Shown here: positions 35,307 through 47,700 of the stretch, in pieces
How the letters are laid out: every line of letters begins with the position of its first letter
How positions within the stretch are numbered: the stretch's first letter is position 1
Origin: Sipunculus nudus
Lineage: Eukaryota > Annelida > Sipuncula > Golfingiida > Sipunculidae
Assembly: GCA_026874595.1 (NCBI GenBank)
Contig: CM049312.1
Location: 74,064,429-74,128,428, forward strand
Length of the DNA: 64,000 nt
Direction: 5' to 3'
Translations under genes and position numbers: made by a program
The notes under the pieces: model-generated
Database searches by the model: none
What the model was told of the DNA's origin: nothing
What the model saw: only the letters and a program-made list of their open reading frames with translations

Positions 35307-36953
35307 TAACTAGACATGCTAAACAGGACATTCATTTCTGCTGGGTTTTTTTTTGGCCTTCATTTGGTCACTTCATTATGTCAGGACTGACTTATAGTGT
35401 TTACTGAAGCTTGAGGAGTGCTCAAAACTAACAAGCATCGTCTCAAGACCTCAGTTGAAACAGTCTTGGACTCTTGGGATTTTTATCGCAACAGAATTAA
35501 AAAGGAAGTCAGGGTAAACAAACTTAAAGGTTAAAGGAGTTAAAGGAGCCGGGTTATTCACAAAGAGGACTGGCCTTGGGACATGTTGTCTACTCTAGAG
35601 TCTGAATATTCATGAGATTGAGGTATGATCTCTATAAATTGATCTTGTATGAATACTTGTAATACTTTTCCTATGCTTCAATAAGAATGACACTACATTT
35701 TCATGTTCAGGGCCTGTCTGCCCTGTCGATATAAGCAGAAAATTTGCATAAGACAGGAGCTAGGATTCCAGACCTGGAAAGCCCCCCCCCCTTCCCCCCC
35801 CCCCCCAAAAAAAATCACTGTTCCTCTAAGGAAAACTGGTTGCTTTAAAACATAATAGAAGTGTAGAGATGCCTAGAAATTTCCTTCATTCAAATTAAAA
35901 AAAATTTGTTATGCTTTGGTTTCCTTGTGTTTATATGGTTCATCTTGTTCTCAACACTTCACATTGTTTAAGCCCAGGGAATGGCCTGAGGTGTTGGTCA
36001 CCAGGAGTTGAGACAAGTTCAGAGTGTCCCTTTGTATTTCTGGTAGCCTGAAGTCTGTGGACTAGTGTTCATGTTGAGCCCTACCCTAGAGGATTACAAC
36101 TTATTGATCCAACTCACTGTAGTGTGGTTTTGTTCACTGCTGCCACTGGTGGTCATTATCAGAAAATCCCCTTTAATACAAAAGGACTTTAAATGAACTG
36201 CAGGAATTCGGAGTAAACTCATCAGACAAACATTATATGTAGTGTGCAAGTTTCTTTGAGATAGTGCCAATTCCTTGGACATATATATCTGTACACTGGG
36301 AAAAAAAATCTCCCTAGTTCTTTCATCAGTATCTGGAAAATAATTTAAAAGGAGTTCATTTAGAGCACTTTTCACTGCAAGACACAACATTCACCCGTTT
36401 GTTGATACCACAGATTCAAGAACAAAATCATTATATTAGAAATGAAGTTAGTATGGCTTAATTTCATTGTATACCCAGGTAGTAATCCTGAGAGCTGGTT
36501 AGCTGGGAGGTGCTGTGATTTGTGTTTCCATTAGGGTGCATATTATCAGTGAAAGCTGGGGAGATACTGAGATAATCAGCAGGCCTGGAGCAGCAGTAAT
36601 TAGTGCTCTGATGTGTGCTGCAGTGCGGAACAGCAGGGGGCTGCAGCTGGTACAAGACCATATCACTGTACATGGTTCCCATGTCTCCAGGAATTCCTGG
36701 AATACATTGGAATTTTGGTATTTACCTTGATACTCCAGAAGCACTCCAGGAATTTTATGATATTTCCTTGACTTTGTTTATGTTGAATTCCTGGTAATAT
36801 AAAAAGCTAAGCATTTGCTATATTTTAGATTACACTTATGTACTTATTTAAAGCAACCACAAATGTTATTACTCAAGGTGCAGCATAAACAAGCTTGAAT
36901 GGTCTGTAAATGTTTAAAATTATAAGTTGGTGCTTATGGTAGAGGTTTATATG
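35307..36953. other. CpG-depleted probable intron
   Basis: A C-rich stretch near 35784-35806 and a CCAGGAATTCCTGG palindrome near 36687. No supported exon or element. Confidence 0.45.
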
Positions 36954-38969
36954 TGTCAGAGACAAGATTGAAATCCAGGCGGATTTTAAATTCGCCTAGA
37001 CAAGATTGCGATATATAGTTAAAAGGTAATATATTTATTAATATTTACAGAATATTATAGTATTAATGTAATAATTAACTTTTTTTACAGTAATGTAATA
37101 ATTATTCATGTGATAATTAACATTAATTTTGGAAACAGAATTATGAAATAGATATTTGATTATTATTTGCACCTTTGATGTGTTTCATGTGGGCTACAGC
37201 ATCCTTATTATACCAATTATTTGCTAAACATTAATTAATCTTTATTTTTTTTTCTCCACTTTTCTTAACAACCTTGGGATTGTAAATATCACAAAAATAA
37301 TTTGTAATTTTATTTAAATATATGGCAATTAGAGAGTAACAAGAGATATATTGAAGCACACCTATGAGATATTATGAAGAGCAAATCTGGGGGAAAAAGT
37401 CATCCACTTGCATATTGAATCAATCATAGATAGATAGATAGACAGATAGATAGATTAGTCTATATAGCTATTACTTCACTATTTAATGAGTATATTACCC
37501 ATTAACATAAACAATCATCCTATTTGATAATTCTTACAGGACAAACAGAACAAATTAGTTGGTTGATCTGGTTCAAATGTTTCTTTTCACCCAGGTATTC
37601 AACACTCAACAGTCAAAACATGTACACTTATGGTACAAAATATGCAGGGTATCAGTATTTATGATGGACTTTGATACACCATCCATTTTATAGGTAATTA
37701 AACATCATATGAGAAAAGGTAAAAGTTGATACACAGATGTATCCAAGTGAATATTTTTTTGTCTTATTTAGTCTTTTCTTATAATGTATATAATATTCTT
37801 CTGATCTTTTTTTTAATGTTTTGTGAGGCATTTTTTGAAGCTTCAATATTTATGTAGACTGTGTTACAAGATAACTGCCTTTTTTGGACAGTATTATATC
37901 ATATCAGAAAATATATGATTTCTAGATTCATAGAGTAATAGATCATTTATGCATGTGAACATGCATTGAATTATATTGATAAAAATAAATGAGCTATGTT
38001 CCTTTTGTCTTTTTAAAATACTACATTACTAATATTACTAATACCAGTTTCCCTTCAAATTAATATTGACAACAAAATTATTATGTAAATAGCCCACATC
38101 ATATATCATTTGAATATGCCATATACAATACCAATGTAAGTTTCTTATTACATAGTTTATAAATAAAAATATAAAATAAAAAAATTAATGTTAATTATTA
38201 CATAAATATTATAATATTCTGTAAATAATATTAAATATATATTACTTGCGAACTATACATAACCATATTAATAAAAAATATATAATATAAAATATTCCAA
38301 TTCCAAAATTAATGTTAATTATTAATTAATAATATAATATTCTGTAAATATTATTAAATATATTACTTGTGAACTATACGTAACCATTCAGTGTTAAAAT
38401 ATTGAAAATCCGCCTGAAAACATCTTTCAGAAGTCAATTACAATGCATTATTTATTGGGAAATTAGATCAGATCACTATTTTAATCTCGCCTAGGCAGAT
38501 TTTAAACTCGCCCAGGTGATATCAGGCAGATTTTAAACTCGCCTGGATGACACCAGACAGATTTTAAACTCGCCTAGGTGAGATTGCGATTGTGATCTCG
38601 TCTAGGCGAGTTTAAAATCCGTCTAGCCGAGATCACAATTGCAATCTCGCCTAGGCGAGTTTAAAATCCGTCTAGCCGAGATCACAATTGCAATCTCGCC
38701 TAGGCGAGTTTAAAATCCGTCTAGCCGAGATCACAATTGCAATCTCGCCTAGGCGAGTTTAAAATCCGTCTAGCCGAGATCACAATTGCAATCTCGCCTA
38801 GGCGAGTTTAAAATCCGTCTAGCCGAGATCACAATCGCAATCTCGCCTAGGCGAGTTTAAAATCCGTCTAGCCGAGATCACAATTGCAATCTCGCCTAGG
38901 CGAGATCACAATCGCAATCTCGTCTAGGCGAATTTAAAATCCGCCTGGATTTCAATCTCGTCTCTGACA
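36954..38969. mobile_element. Fold-back DNA transposon, ~2 kb, with palindromic minisatellite
   Basis: The ends are 59-bp inverted repeats starting TGTCAGAGAC. I count two differences between them, and both are CG on the right against CA on the left, the mark of CpG decay. TATG flanks both sides (36950-36953 and 38970-38973), a likely 4-bp target duplication. Inside the termini an AT-rich arm (37014-37135) pairs with about 38290-38385, so the folded stem is far longer than the termini. A second partial AT arm lies at about 38188-38250. The 49-bp minisatellite occupies only the right side. The centre is AT-rich with a (GATA)n tract at 37431-37456. No transposase frame is present. A decayed short relative lies at 44505-44740. 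Confidence 0.8.
38595..38930. repeat. 49-bp palindromic minisatellite, ~6.5 units
   Basis: Near-identical units contain the perfect palindrome CTCGCCTAGGCGAG, then TTTAAAATCCGTCTAGC, then CGAGATCACAATTGC. The period is 49 (for example 38643 to 38692). Looser versions extend upstream to about 38490. The unit is built from the same words as the transposon terminus (ATTTTAAATTCGCCTAG), so it seems to have amplified from the end of the element. Confidence 0.9.
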
Positions 38970-41332
38970 TATGTATAAATGTTTTGGATAATATTCTGAG
39001 ATACACAGGGTGGAAGATCTTTGAAATTTATACATTTAAGCAACATGGGTATGAAAGTTTCAGCAATTTTATTTACACCTTTCAGGTCTGTTAAATTTGT
39101 GCTAATTTTCCTGTACTCTGAAATTGAATTGCAACATGGATGTTCCTAGAAAACTTAACATTATATCAAAATAATGTTGTACTGAATGTTTCATGGAATC
39201 ATGAAAACCTTTTGATAAAAAGCCTGAACACCTGAAACACAACATCAGTGCTGACCACACCAGGCTTAGCACTAGGAGTCTGTTATTGTAGACATGTACA
39301 GGCTAGTATTAGGCTTATTTTGTTTACAAACAGCAGCCCATCATTTGCCTTTGATCTGCACAGCTTTCTGAGAATATGGCTGGTCTCAGGGGTTTAGTAA
39401 AAGGTTGTGAGTTGGCAGGAACTGATGAAGCACTGGCAGTGCCATGTTGGTAATCATGTAGACTGGCACATTCTCTTTAACAAACCCTGCAGACTGGTAT
39501 CATCACAATTTCAGCATCTCCATTTAATTTTGATTTTTAATTTATCACTGGAGTGGGATAACATATCATGTACCAGTATCACATGTAAAATTAACTTTTA
39601 AAGCAAATTGACCACTGTTGCTGGAACTGATTAAAGCTTTATGTACTGAAAATATCCAGGCCATCTTTGGAATTGGGACAAAAACAATTTAGCAATACCG
39701 GCTAATTAATGATTGCTGAATAAATCTTGAGGCTTGATATCATTTCATAGTTCATTAATCAGATCTTAAAGGATAACAGCACCCATGTGCACTCGATGAG
39801 GAATGCCTGGACACCCAAGCCTCCATGCAGACAGTTTTGAGTTGTCTAGAACCCTTACAATGAATGATGGAGAGTGAATCTTAGTTTTCTTTATCAGCGG
39901 TCATTAGTTTCAGCTACAGGTGCGTTTTTATGCTGACTATGACAGTAAGTGGATTATGGAGGCAGCTACTACGGACTACCAAGTCTTATTACAGACTGTT
40001 ATGAACCAGCCTGGCTGTCGCCCAAGTCAAATTACTGGGAAGACAAAACATTGAAATAACTATAACCTTTCTCTATAGCAAGGCTGAACTATTCCTGTCT
40101 GCTCATATAAATAACATATTTAGAGGTAACCAAGTGAAATATAAACACGTAAATTGCCATTCCTCTTTTTTTAAGCTATGCAGTGTTATATACATCGTAA
40201 AATGCATGCAGACATAACCTACTGTGCGCTGTATAAAATGATTGTGCAAGTGTATAATTATATTTTACATACAGTATATTTGACCTGCTTGGTACGTGTG
40301 TGTTGTTTATATAGTTTGCCCTAAAGAAATAGCTCTACCCCTTCCATAGGTTTTAGTTCTGCAGATGATGACAGACCACAGGACTTAAAACAATAAGGGG
40401 AAAGGTTGGGGGAGGGGGGGGGGGGCAGAGACAAAAATACCAAAGCATAACTGAAAAATAACCAGGAAGTTGCAATGTTTTTTTCTGTAACAACACTTAA
40501 CACATTTTAATTTTACCCACAAAGGTCTAAAGCAGCAGATAAAACAGTGATAAGCTATCAGTGTGTAATCACCTACTACTGTTTCCAAGAATGATAGATA
40601 TCCCCCGCGGAGGAGTCTGACTGCTGATCTTTTGTTCAGTTATAAACCATAGGGCTTGACATGGAATGTGTTGAAAGAAACAAGAAAATGTGAGACTCTT
40701 TTTCTGTTGTATTAATAAAGTATGAATTTACTTGACACACGGATTGGAGACTTACAGGTAATTATTCATTAGGGCCCGCAGCTTGAAAAGCGATGCCCTC
40801 TGGTGATCCCCTTGTTCAGCTATTTTTTTTTTTTCAATAGACACTACAGTTAGCCACTGCTACTAGCACTACACACGATTGCCTCTCTGTTGTGTGCACC
40901 TAACAGTTTATAGGCACATCTCAGTTTAACATGAGCAAATCTCTTATGGGCACATCTCTATTATGGGCCCCTCTAAATTATTATGCCTGGTGGTTGACCC
41001 ATGAAAAGTCTGAAGCTGTAGACCTGTAACTTGTCTAATACAGATACCTAGCTCTATTATGGGCAAACACTGAGGTACCTACAATATCCATAATAGGAAG
41101 GTTTACTAGTTGTATATCATTGTCAAGTGAATAACAACAGGATGTAATAAAATCTAGAGAGATAGTTATGCTTTGCATGGTAACTGTCTTCCTTGCAAGT
41201 TGCATCAACCCCACGCACCCCCCTCCCCAATCATTCTCTCTCTCTCACACAAACACCTTTGTATTCAGATTATGACAGTTCTAAATGATCAATGATCTTC
41301 TGTCCTGGATAACCTGAATAAAACAATTTATG
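38970..41332. other. CpG-depleted probable intron
   Basis: AT-rich; a G-rich run at 40408-40426. At about 40792 the motif GCCCTCTGGTG fits a CTCF core. No exon or element is supported. Confidence 0.45.
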
Positions 41333-41458
41333 ATTAATTGTTTGTGTCTAGTTAAATAAATTTAGTTTGTATTCAGCTATTTTAAACCTCTCATAATTAA
41401 TTGTTTGTGACTAGTTAAATAAATTGAGTTTGTATTCAGCTATTTTAAACCTGTCATA
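41333..41458 (+). repeat. Recent 63-bp tandem duplication
   Basis: ATTAATTGTTTGTG through AGCTATTTTAAACCT occurs twice in tandem (starts 41333 and 41396) with very few differences. Confidence 0.9.
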
Positions 41459-42812
41459 ATGAAAATTACATTCATTTTGTGTCAGGTCAATAATGACATG
41501 AACACCTGTGAAATGAAGCTCTGGTATTTATCTAATATAATGTAGAATTAAAAATCAAATTTCCCCAGAACAAATTTGGAAAATTATCGAAGGAAAATTT
41601 GAATTACCTTCAGAATTCTTTTCCTAATTGCTCTCATGCTGTCCTTGATTCAAGGTAGTATCATTGGAGAATGATTTGTTGTGCTTTCATTGGACGAAGT
41701 CCTGTCCAGGCAGTTTGTTCACTGATATCATTCGATTGTTGCCTTTTTTTATTATACAGTTAATTGATATGTATTTAGTGGTTTAAAACTGTATGGTTAA
41801 CCTTCGATGATATATGTTGGATTGTTTGAATTTTCATTTTATCCAGGGCAGTGTTGTGTACTTTGGCTGTGACAGTAAAGTCAGTGCAGTACCAGTTTTA
41901 ATAGTTTCGATGACTGAACTAAGGAATGACAAAATGACAGCCTCCAATTATGCTTACTTAGCTTATGATGAAGATGAAGATTATTATTAATATTACATAT
42001 AATTATATCTTATACTTGTTTGTATGAATTTAACATTTTTTGTGTGTATGCGTGTATCTTTTTTTGTTTATATTGTGGGCAGATTATCTTGAGCAAATGT
42101 ACAGGCTGCTTATTTATCAATAATTACATGGTTACGGGATCTACACAAACAAGTGGGTCACAAAACCACTATATTTATAATTTTCATCCCATAATTCTGT
42201 TTGAACAACATTAATTGCAGTGACCTTTGAGCTGGTTATGTCAATCTACTGGCAACAAAAAGCATCAAACCTCTGCATTTCGCAGTTGATTTGTAGACTT
42301 TCAGGAGTTCAGTGGCTTTGGACTTTAATCCAGCACTGAAGCCTGAGACAGTCAGTGATTGGACATTTGATATTCTCTGTTTGGTTTGATAACTTCTTGT
42401 CATGTCTGTTATGGAAGCATTTCTGCACCAGGTAGGTGAAAGCTTAATTATCTTACAACAAAATCAGTGATGTTTATCTGGATTAACTTGATGATAAAAG
42501 TTTTTGATTACTTAACTTGGTTTTGGTGCAGTTGCCAATATGAAATCCTTGTGAAAATTCAAAATGAAAAAAACAAAACACGAAATATAAGCCTTGAGAA
42601 TATGAAGCCAACCACAGTATACCGGTGCTTTAATATTCAACTTCACGAATGCCGCTGCACTTTTTAGCACCCCTTCCTGGCTTTGTGGTACCTAGCTGCT
42701 TAATGCTAGCAAAGCAAAGTGACCAATCCTTCCAGTCTTAAATGTTCATATCTATCTTATTCTTGTTCATATGAAGACAACAAATACTGGTAAAAAATTA
42801 AAAGTTTGAACC
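41459..42812. other. CpG-depleted probable intron
   Basis: AT-rich sequence, including ATT-type simple repeats near 41980. No assignable feature. Confidence 0.5.
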
Positions 42813-43180
42813 GGCTTCTGTGGCTCAGGGGTAGAGTGGGGAGACCGTGAGTTCAAATCTTGAATTTCAGGGTAAGCCCCCACCTAGAGTTAGGACTCTG
42901 CAGGCTTAATCAGGAGACTATGCTCAACAGTTTTTTTTTTTTAAAAAACGAATGCACCCTTCAGGATTTTCTTGGTGTTTTGACCCAGTGATGGGGATGA
43001 CACACACCAAGACCCTGCAGGAGTGGTTTACCCAGCTTGGTTGACACCAGGATAATCAAGTATAAGCCCCTGTCACGTAGTCCAAAACCAGAACAAATCT
43101 CTGCAGATGTACATAGTTAAAAGCAAGCATTAAAAACAATCGAGGTGGTTACCTCCACCGCAAAAATCTCTAAACAAAAA
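42813..43180 (+). mobile_element. tRNA-derived SINE, family B, copy 2 (old)
   Basis: The head has an A box TGGCTCAGGGG at 42821 and a B box GAGTTCAAATC at 42849-42859. The body matches the minus-strand copy at 283-690 block by block, with many CG sites of that copy appearing here as TG or CA. That is expected for an old insertion in a methylated gene body. An internal T10 run is local. Confidence 0.75.
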
Positions 43181-44504
43181 TTAGAATTTTACATCATTTT
43201 ATGAAGATTCTTGCACAATCTCACTTGGATATTGTCAGTCATTTAAGTCGGTGATTTGACAAAGTTATGTAAATTTGGGCTCTGAAGGGTGGGGGCACTT
43301 TCGAGGGGACAGAAACATTACATCCTCAAGTTACGTGCCCAGGGTGCTTTAGAGGCCAATAACAGTAGCTGGGTGGGAATGCAAGGATTATGAAGGGTGT
43401 GACCAATGTGCTGCCCTCTACAGGGTAAACATCTAACAAACTCAAAAACTGTAGGTTTGTCACCCTTGGCTGATCTATTTTGTCTTCAAAATATATGAAA
43501 CAAACTGTGTGTGAAAGCCCATGAAATCTTTTAATTGACACGAGGCTAATATGTTAATTAATTACCCAAGAGAGAAACAAGTACACAAATCATACAACAT
43601 TATGACATGGGAGAAGTGTTGTTTTTTTTTAATATAAGAAATTTGTTTTATGTTATGTTTGAAAAGGTTCATTTTTATCAGATATAAGATAATGTGCTCA
43701 AAAAGAATAATGGCAGTTTACTGAGATCATGGAGCTGTTGTAAAAGAAAATAGTATTTAGATTCATGTATTTACTTTGTGAGGTTTAAATGTGTAAACAT
43801 TATCTAGAAATACTGAGTGATTATATTACAGCATGCTCTACACACAATATACATGTGTAATCCTGGTCATTTTTTTTTTTTGCCAAATTGATTGTATCGT
43901 GATCCAGGAAGTCATTAAACAGCAGTGCTGTTTTTTACAGCAAACAAGCTGTGCCCTAAGCAGTATCCACCACCATGTAATAACCATAGTGTATAAAATG
44001 TACAACCCGGAAGTTCGGATGTGCTGTTTTTACAGCAATGTTCAGTTCCTTGTTGATAAACAGTACTGATCACATCAGAATTTTTTAGAGGTGCTGATAT
44101 ATAGTTTAACTAACTGCTGATTTTGATGATTGTACTACCTAAATCCTGTTTAATACCCCTCCCCCCCCCCCCCCCCCCCCCTCTCTTCTGGCCCTATGTC
44201 AAAAACCAAAGGGATGCAGGGGTGGAAATTGTCAGTGATCCATGTGGCCAATGCTGTTTTCAGATGCAAGGCAGTTATTACATGAGTGAACATCCCAGTT
44301 GGCCAGTGAAAGTATATAAGGACTTGACATTCATGGTAAACCATTAGCCAGGGACATTTAAAAGTTCCAGAATGGTGGTACTGACTGGTAGGGCAGGCAA
44401 AAGTGAGCTCCCACTTTGCCTACCAGTACTTGGAAAAGTGAGTTCAACAGAAACCATTACTGAAAGGCCTGAATCTGAAACTAACTTCATATGGCCATTT
44501 AGGT
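43181..44504. other. CpG-depleted sequence with poly-C
   Basis: A 21-base C run lies at 44161-44181. I see no exon, RNA gene or element boundary. Confidence 0.5.
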
Positions 44505-44740
44505 AGCATCTTGTATTATCCAGGCCATTTTAAAATCTTGCACAGGCAGGATTGAAACAGTGATCAGACAGCTTAAAATCCTTGGTTTCTCCATGGTTGA
44601 ATTAATCTTCCCTGGTCTAGATTGTGATTAGAATATCAACTAGCTGCTAAGCCATTTAATGTCTGCCTAAGCCAGATCTCCATCACAGTAATGTCTGGAC
44701 TAATTTAGAATCTGCCTGGATTTCAGTCTTGACTGTGACA
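44505..44740. mobile_element. Decayed short relative of the fold-back element
   Basis: The right part, TCTGCCTGGATTTCAGTCTT followed by GACTGTGACA, parallels the right terminus at 38940-38969 (CCGCCTGGATTTCAATCTCG, TCTCTGACA). The left part, ATCCAGGCCATTTTAAAATC, parallels the left terminus. Nearly every former CG is lost, so this is a much older copy, about 240 bases long and without the minisatellite. Confidence 0.6.
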
Positions 44741-47700
44741 TTACATGTATAGCTTAGTTAATGGGTTGGTATCTTATATATTTACCAATACTTTCAGGGA
44801 TATAACAAAATGTTTTTCATTTGGTAACAGTTTGGAAATTCAGTTTATAGTTTCTCATACTGTGAATTTGTTTAAATCCATTTTAAGTAACTTACTTAGG
44901 CTTAATTTTATTATGTTCAAAAAAAAACCTTACAGAGTTTTACAGGTATAATTTATTCTTGAGTTGAAACATTTAATCACCTTGAAAACAATGGAACTGT
45001 GGCATACTACCCTGTAGTGGCATCTGTTGTCAGCCTCTGGAACTAATATTTGTCAGCCACATCTATCAGTTTCAATATCTACCGAAAGATGGCAGCACAA
45101 TCAAGGACCACCAAGGCAAGGGAGAAAAATGGTTTAATTTTCTCTCACCAGATGGTATCACCTTTATGTTTTTGGAGCAGTTTTGCACAGTAGCACTTGG
45201 GTGTGTGTAGGTACAGCATATTGTAAATGAGAAGAGTGAGAAAGAATTACTTATCAGTAAATAAAATATTGCAGACAGACATGTCAAACAATTACTGATA
45301 GTGACATCAACCTTTTTGTTCTATATTTAAAAAGGCTTATTTTCAACCCTATCACATACAAAAAAAATACAATAGGAAAAAGAATAGGAGAAAATTTTAA
45401 AGTAAAATATTCAATGCATTATTGTTTACTCAAAAAGGCCTGTTGCCATCTGATCTTGTCCTTGTTTTGTCATTGGGTGAACTCCTTAGGATGAATACTC
45501 CAGCGAATTATAAAAGTAGATATAATTGCCCATTTCATCAATTTAGAGGATCAGCAGCCAAACAAGGCCAGGACAAGATAAAAATAAACAGAAGCAGGCA
45601 GGTTACATGAGCCTGGGCACATTTCATGGGGATTTTTTTTTTGTTAGCGACGTTTACACCCTTTGATGTAGAGGAGACTTTGACAGGTTGTCATGTATTC
45701 TGTCAGTGCTCAGACAAGATCAAAGTAAACCATGCTGTATTGCCAGCCATGTGTCACTCTGTTTCAGAACTGTCCTGCTGTGCGGGCACAAAAATAATGA
45801 CTTTACTCTTCTTGAAAGTTAATTATATGTTTATCATAAATTATATATTAATATCACTTATAGGAGTTGATATAATACTATTAATAGTAGTAGGACTGAA
45901 ACTGGTACAAAATTTTGGCCTTAAGTACTTGATAGGTATTACTCAACTCGCACTTGAGTACATGTTGCCATGGCAACACTGTTTAGTAGTGCAAAATATG
46001 TATAAATTTGACCTGGCGACGGCTTCAAACATTCATGACATGAAAGAATAGACACGTCTAAAAAGGGTTGAAAATAGAGAGGAAAATCACTCCCAAATTA
46101 TATAACTCATGATAAAGTCACTTCCAAATAAGCTTATATCCCCTATATGTAAAAATATTATGTGTTTATCATAACTTTATGTACCAGCACCGGTTTAAAG
46201 CTCTACAGTTGTCACTAAATATAGCCTGCAAGTCTGTGGTAATATTCAGATGTGCTTGTACACACTAGAAGAACTCAGTCCAAATTTCAAAATTAAGTAT
46301 AACCTTTCAGTTGCAGCCCTACATCCTAGGCCAACAGGCTCTTGGATTTTGATTTGCGGTTAAGCTCCGATATTTCTGTCCTTACAACCCTTTATACTGG
46401 TAACTTTTAGAACAATCCAGTCTTGTTTGTTCAAATGTGTGCATAGTTTGAAATTAGAAAATTTTTCAGGATAACCAGCTTTGCTAAGTAGAAAAAAAAT
46501 TTAAATATATAATGAAAAAAAAAATAATTATTGAATCAGCAATGAAACGTGCCATACTGTCTTAAAAATCAATGAAACCTGTGGGTTTCCATGTTGACCA
46601 GACAAATTAAGCCCACAAGCTGTGTTTGCTTACAAAAGGACAGTGGATCCTCCATTTTAAAGGTCATTAACTGAACTATCACATTGTTAAAGCCAGAGGA
46701 ACCTGAATTATTATATTATGATCCTTAGCCAGTCAGATGAGTTAGAAGTTAAATATTTTGAGTCATCTTGGATGTACTGTATTGATTGACACACAATGAG
46801 AAAAAATACTGCAGGCAGACTAATATGCTGAGTCATGGTTATTAATGGAAGGCTTCACTTACCATTCCCAAGAGTAGAAAATGTTATAGTTGCTTCATAA
46901 AAGGTACACGGCAGTCTCTCTCAGTGATGGAGGACTCCAGTCAAGACTCTGTCCACTTTTTTTAGGGACATGGACTGGGGGGGGGGGGGGGGGGGGGGAG
47001 GTCCTAGATTCAGACTTGTACTCTGACTGAGAGGTAAGGACTTGGGAAAGAAGGCTGAGTCCATTTTAATTACAGTAGAAAAAAGTCACAAACTATGAAA
47101 AATTCTATGCATGTACAAACTTCTGACAGAATATTACAAATCTACCAACTTTTATTCTTGCATTGGAAGCTAAATGTTATTAAACATTCAAGAAAAAGCA
47201 TCGTTAGAAATTAACAGCTAAAAACATACACGATAATCTAAAATTTCCAATTTAAAATTTTTTGTAATGGAGAGATTTGTATTAGACTCAGACTTGGACT
47301 CCAAATGACTCAGACTCAAGAAGGTGGACTTGAACTCACACTGGAGTGGCCTTGACTCAGACTTGCACTTGGTCTCAGATGATGTGGACTCAACTACATT
47401 CAGCTTTCTGTTTTTACAGCTGACATAAGATTATTCTGGCTTGACAATGAACACCATACTGGGGGAGGGGGGGGAGGGGGATAAAATTTAATTAGGGAAA
47501 CTTCTCTGTCATTATGGATTGTTACAATGGGAGGAAAAAATGATAAACCATAAACTTTTACTCTTAACTCTGCAGAATCCTGAAAAATATGAAAATTTAT
47601 GTTTTGTAAATGTTTTGGATAATACACAAAAGACAATGAATATAAGTATCAAGCTTCAGTCTCTGAATTCAAAATTGATTTCACAAAGAAAATACATATT

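Noticed and set aside
38595-38930. CRISPR-like array (regular 49-bp repeats)
   Set aside because: There are no variable spacers. Whole units are near-identical, palindromic and derived from the transposon end, in a eukaryotic genome.
45626-46051. 141-codon plus-strand open frame
   Set aside because: Its first part lies over a poly-T stretch and the rest is low-complexity Ile/Leu sequence. No family resemblance.
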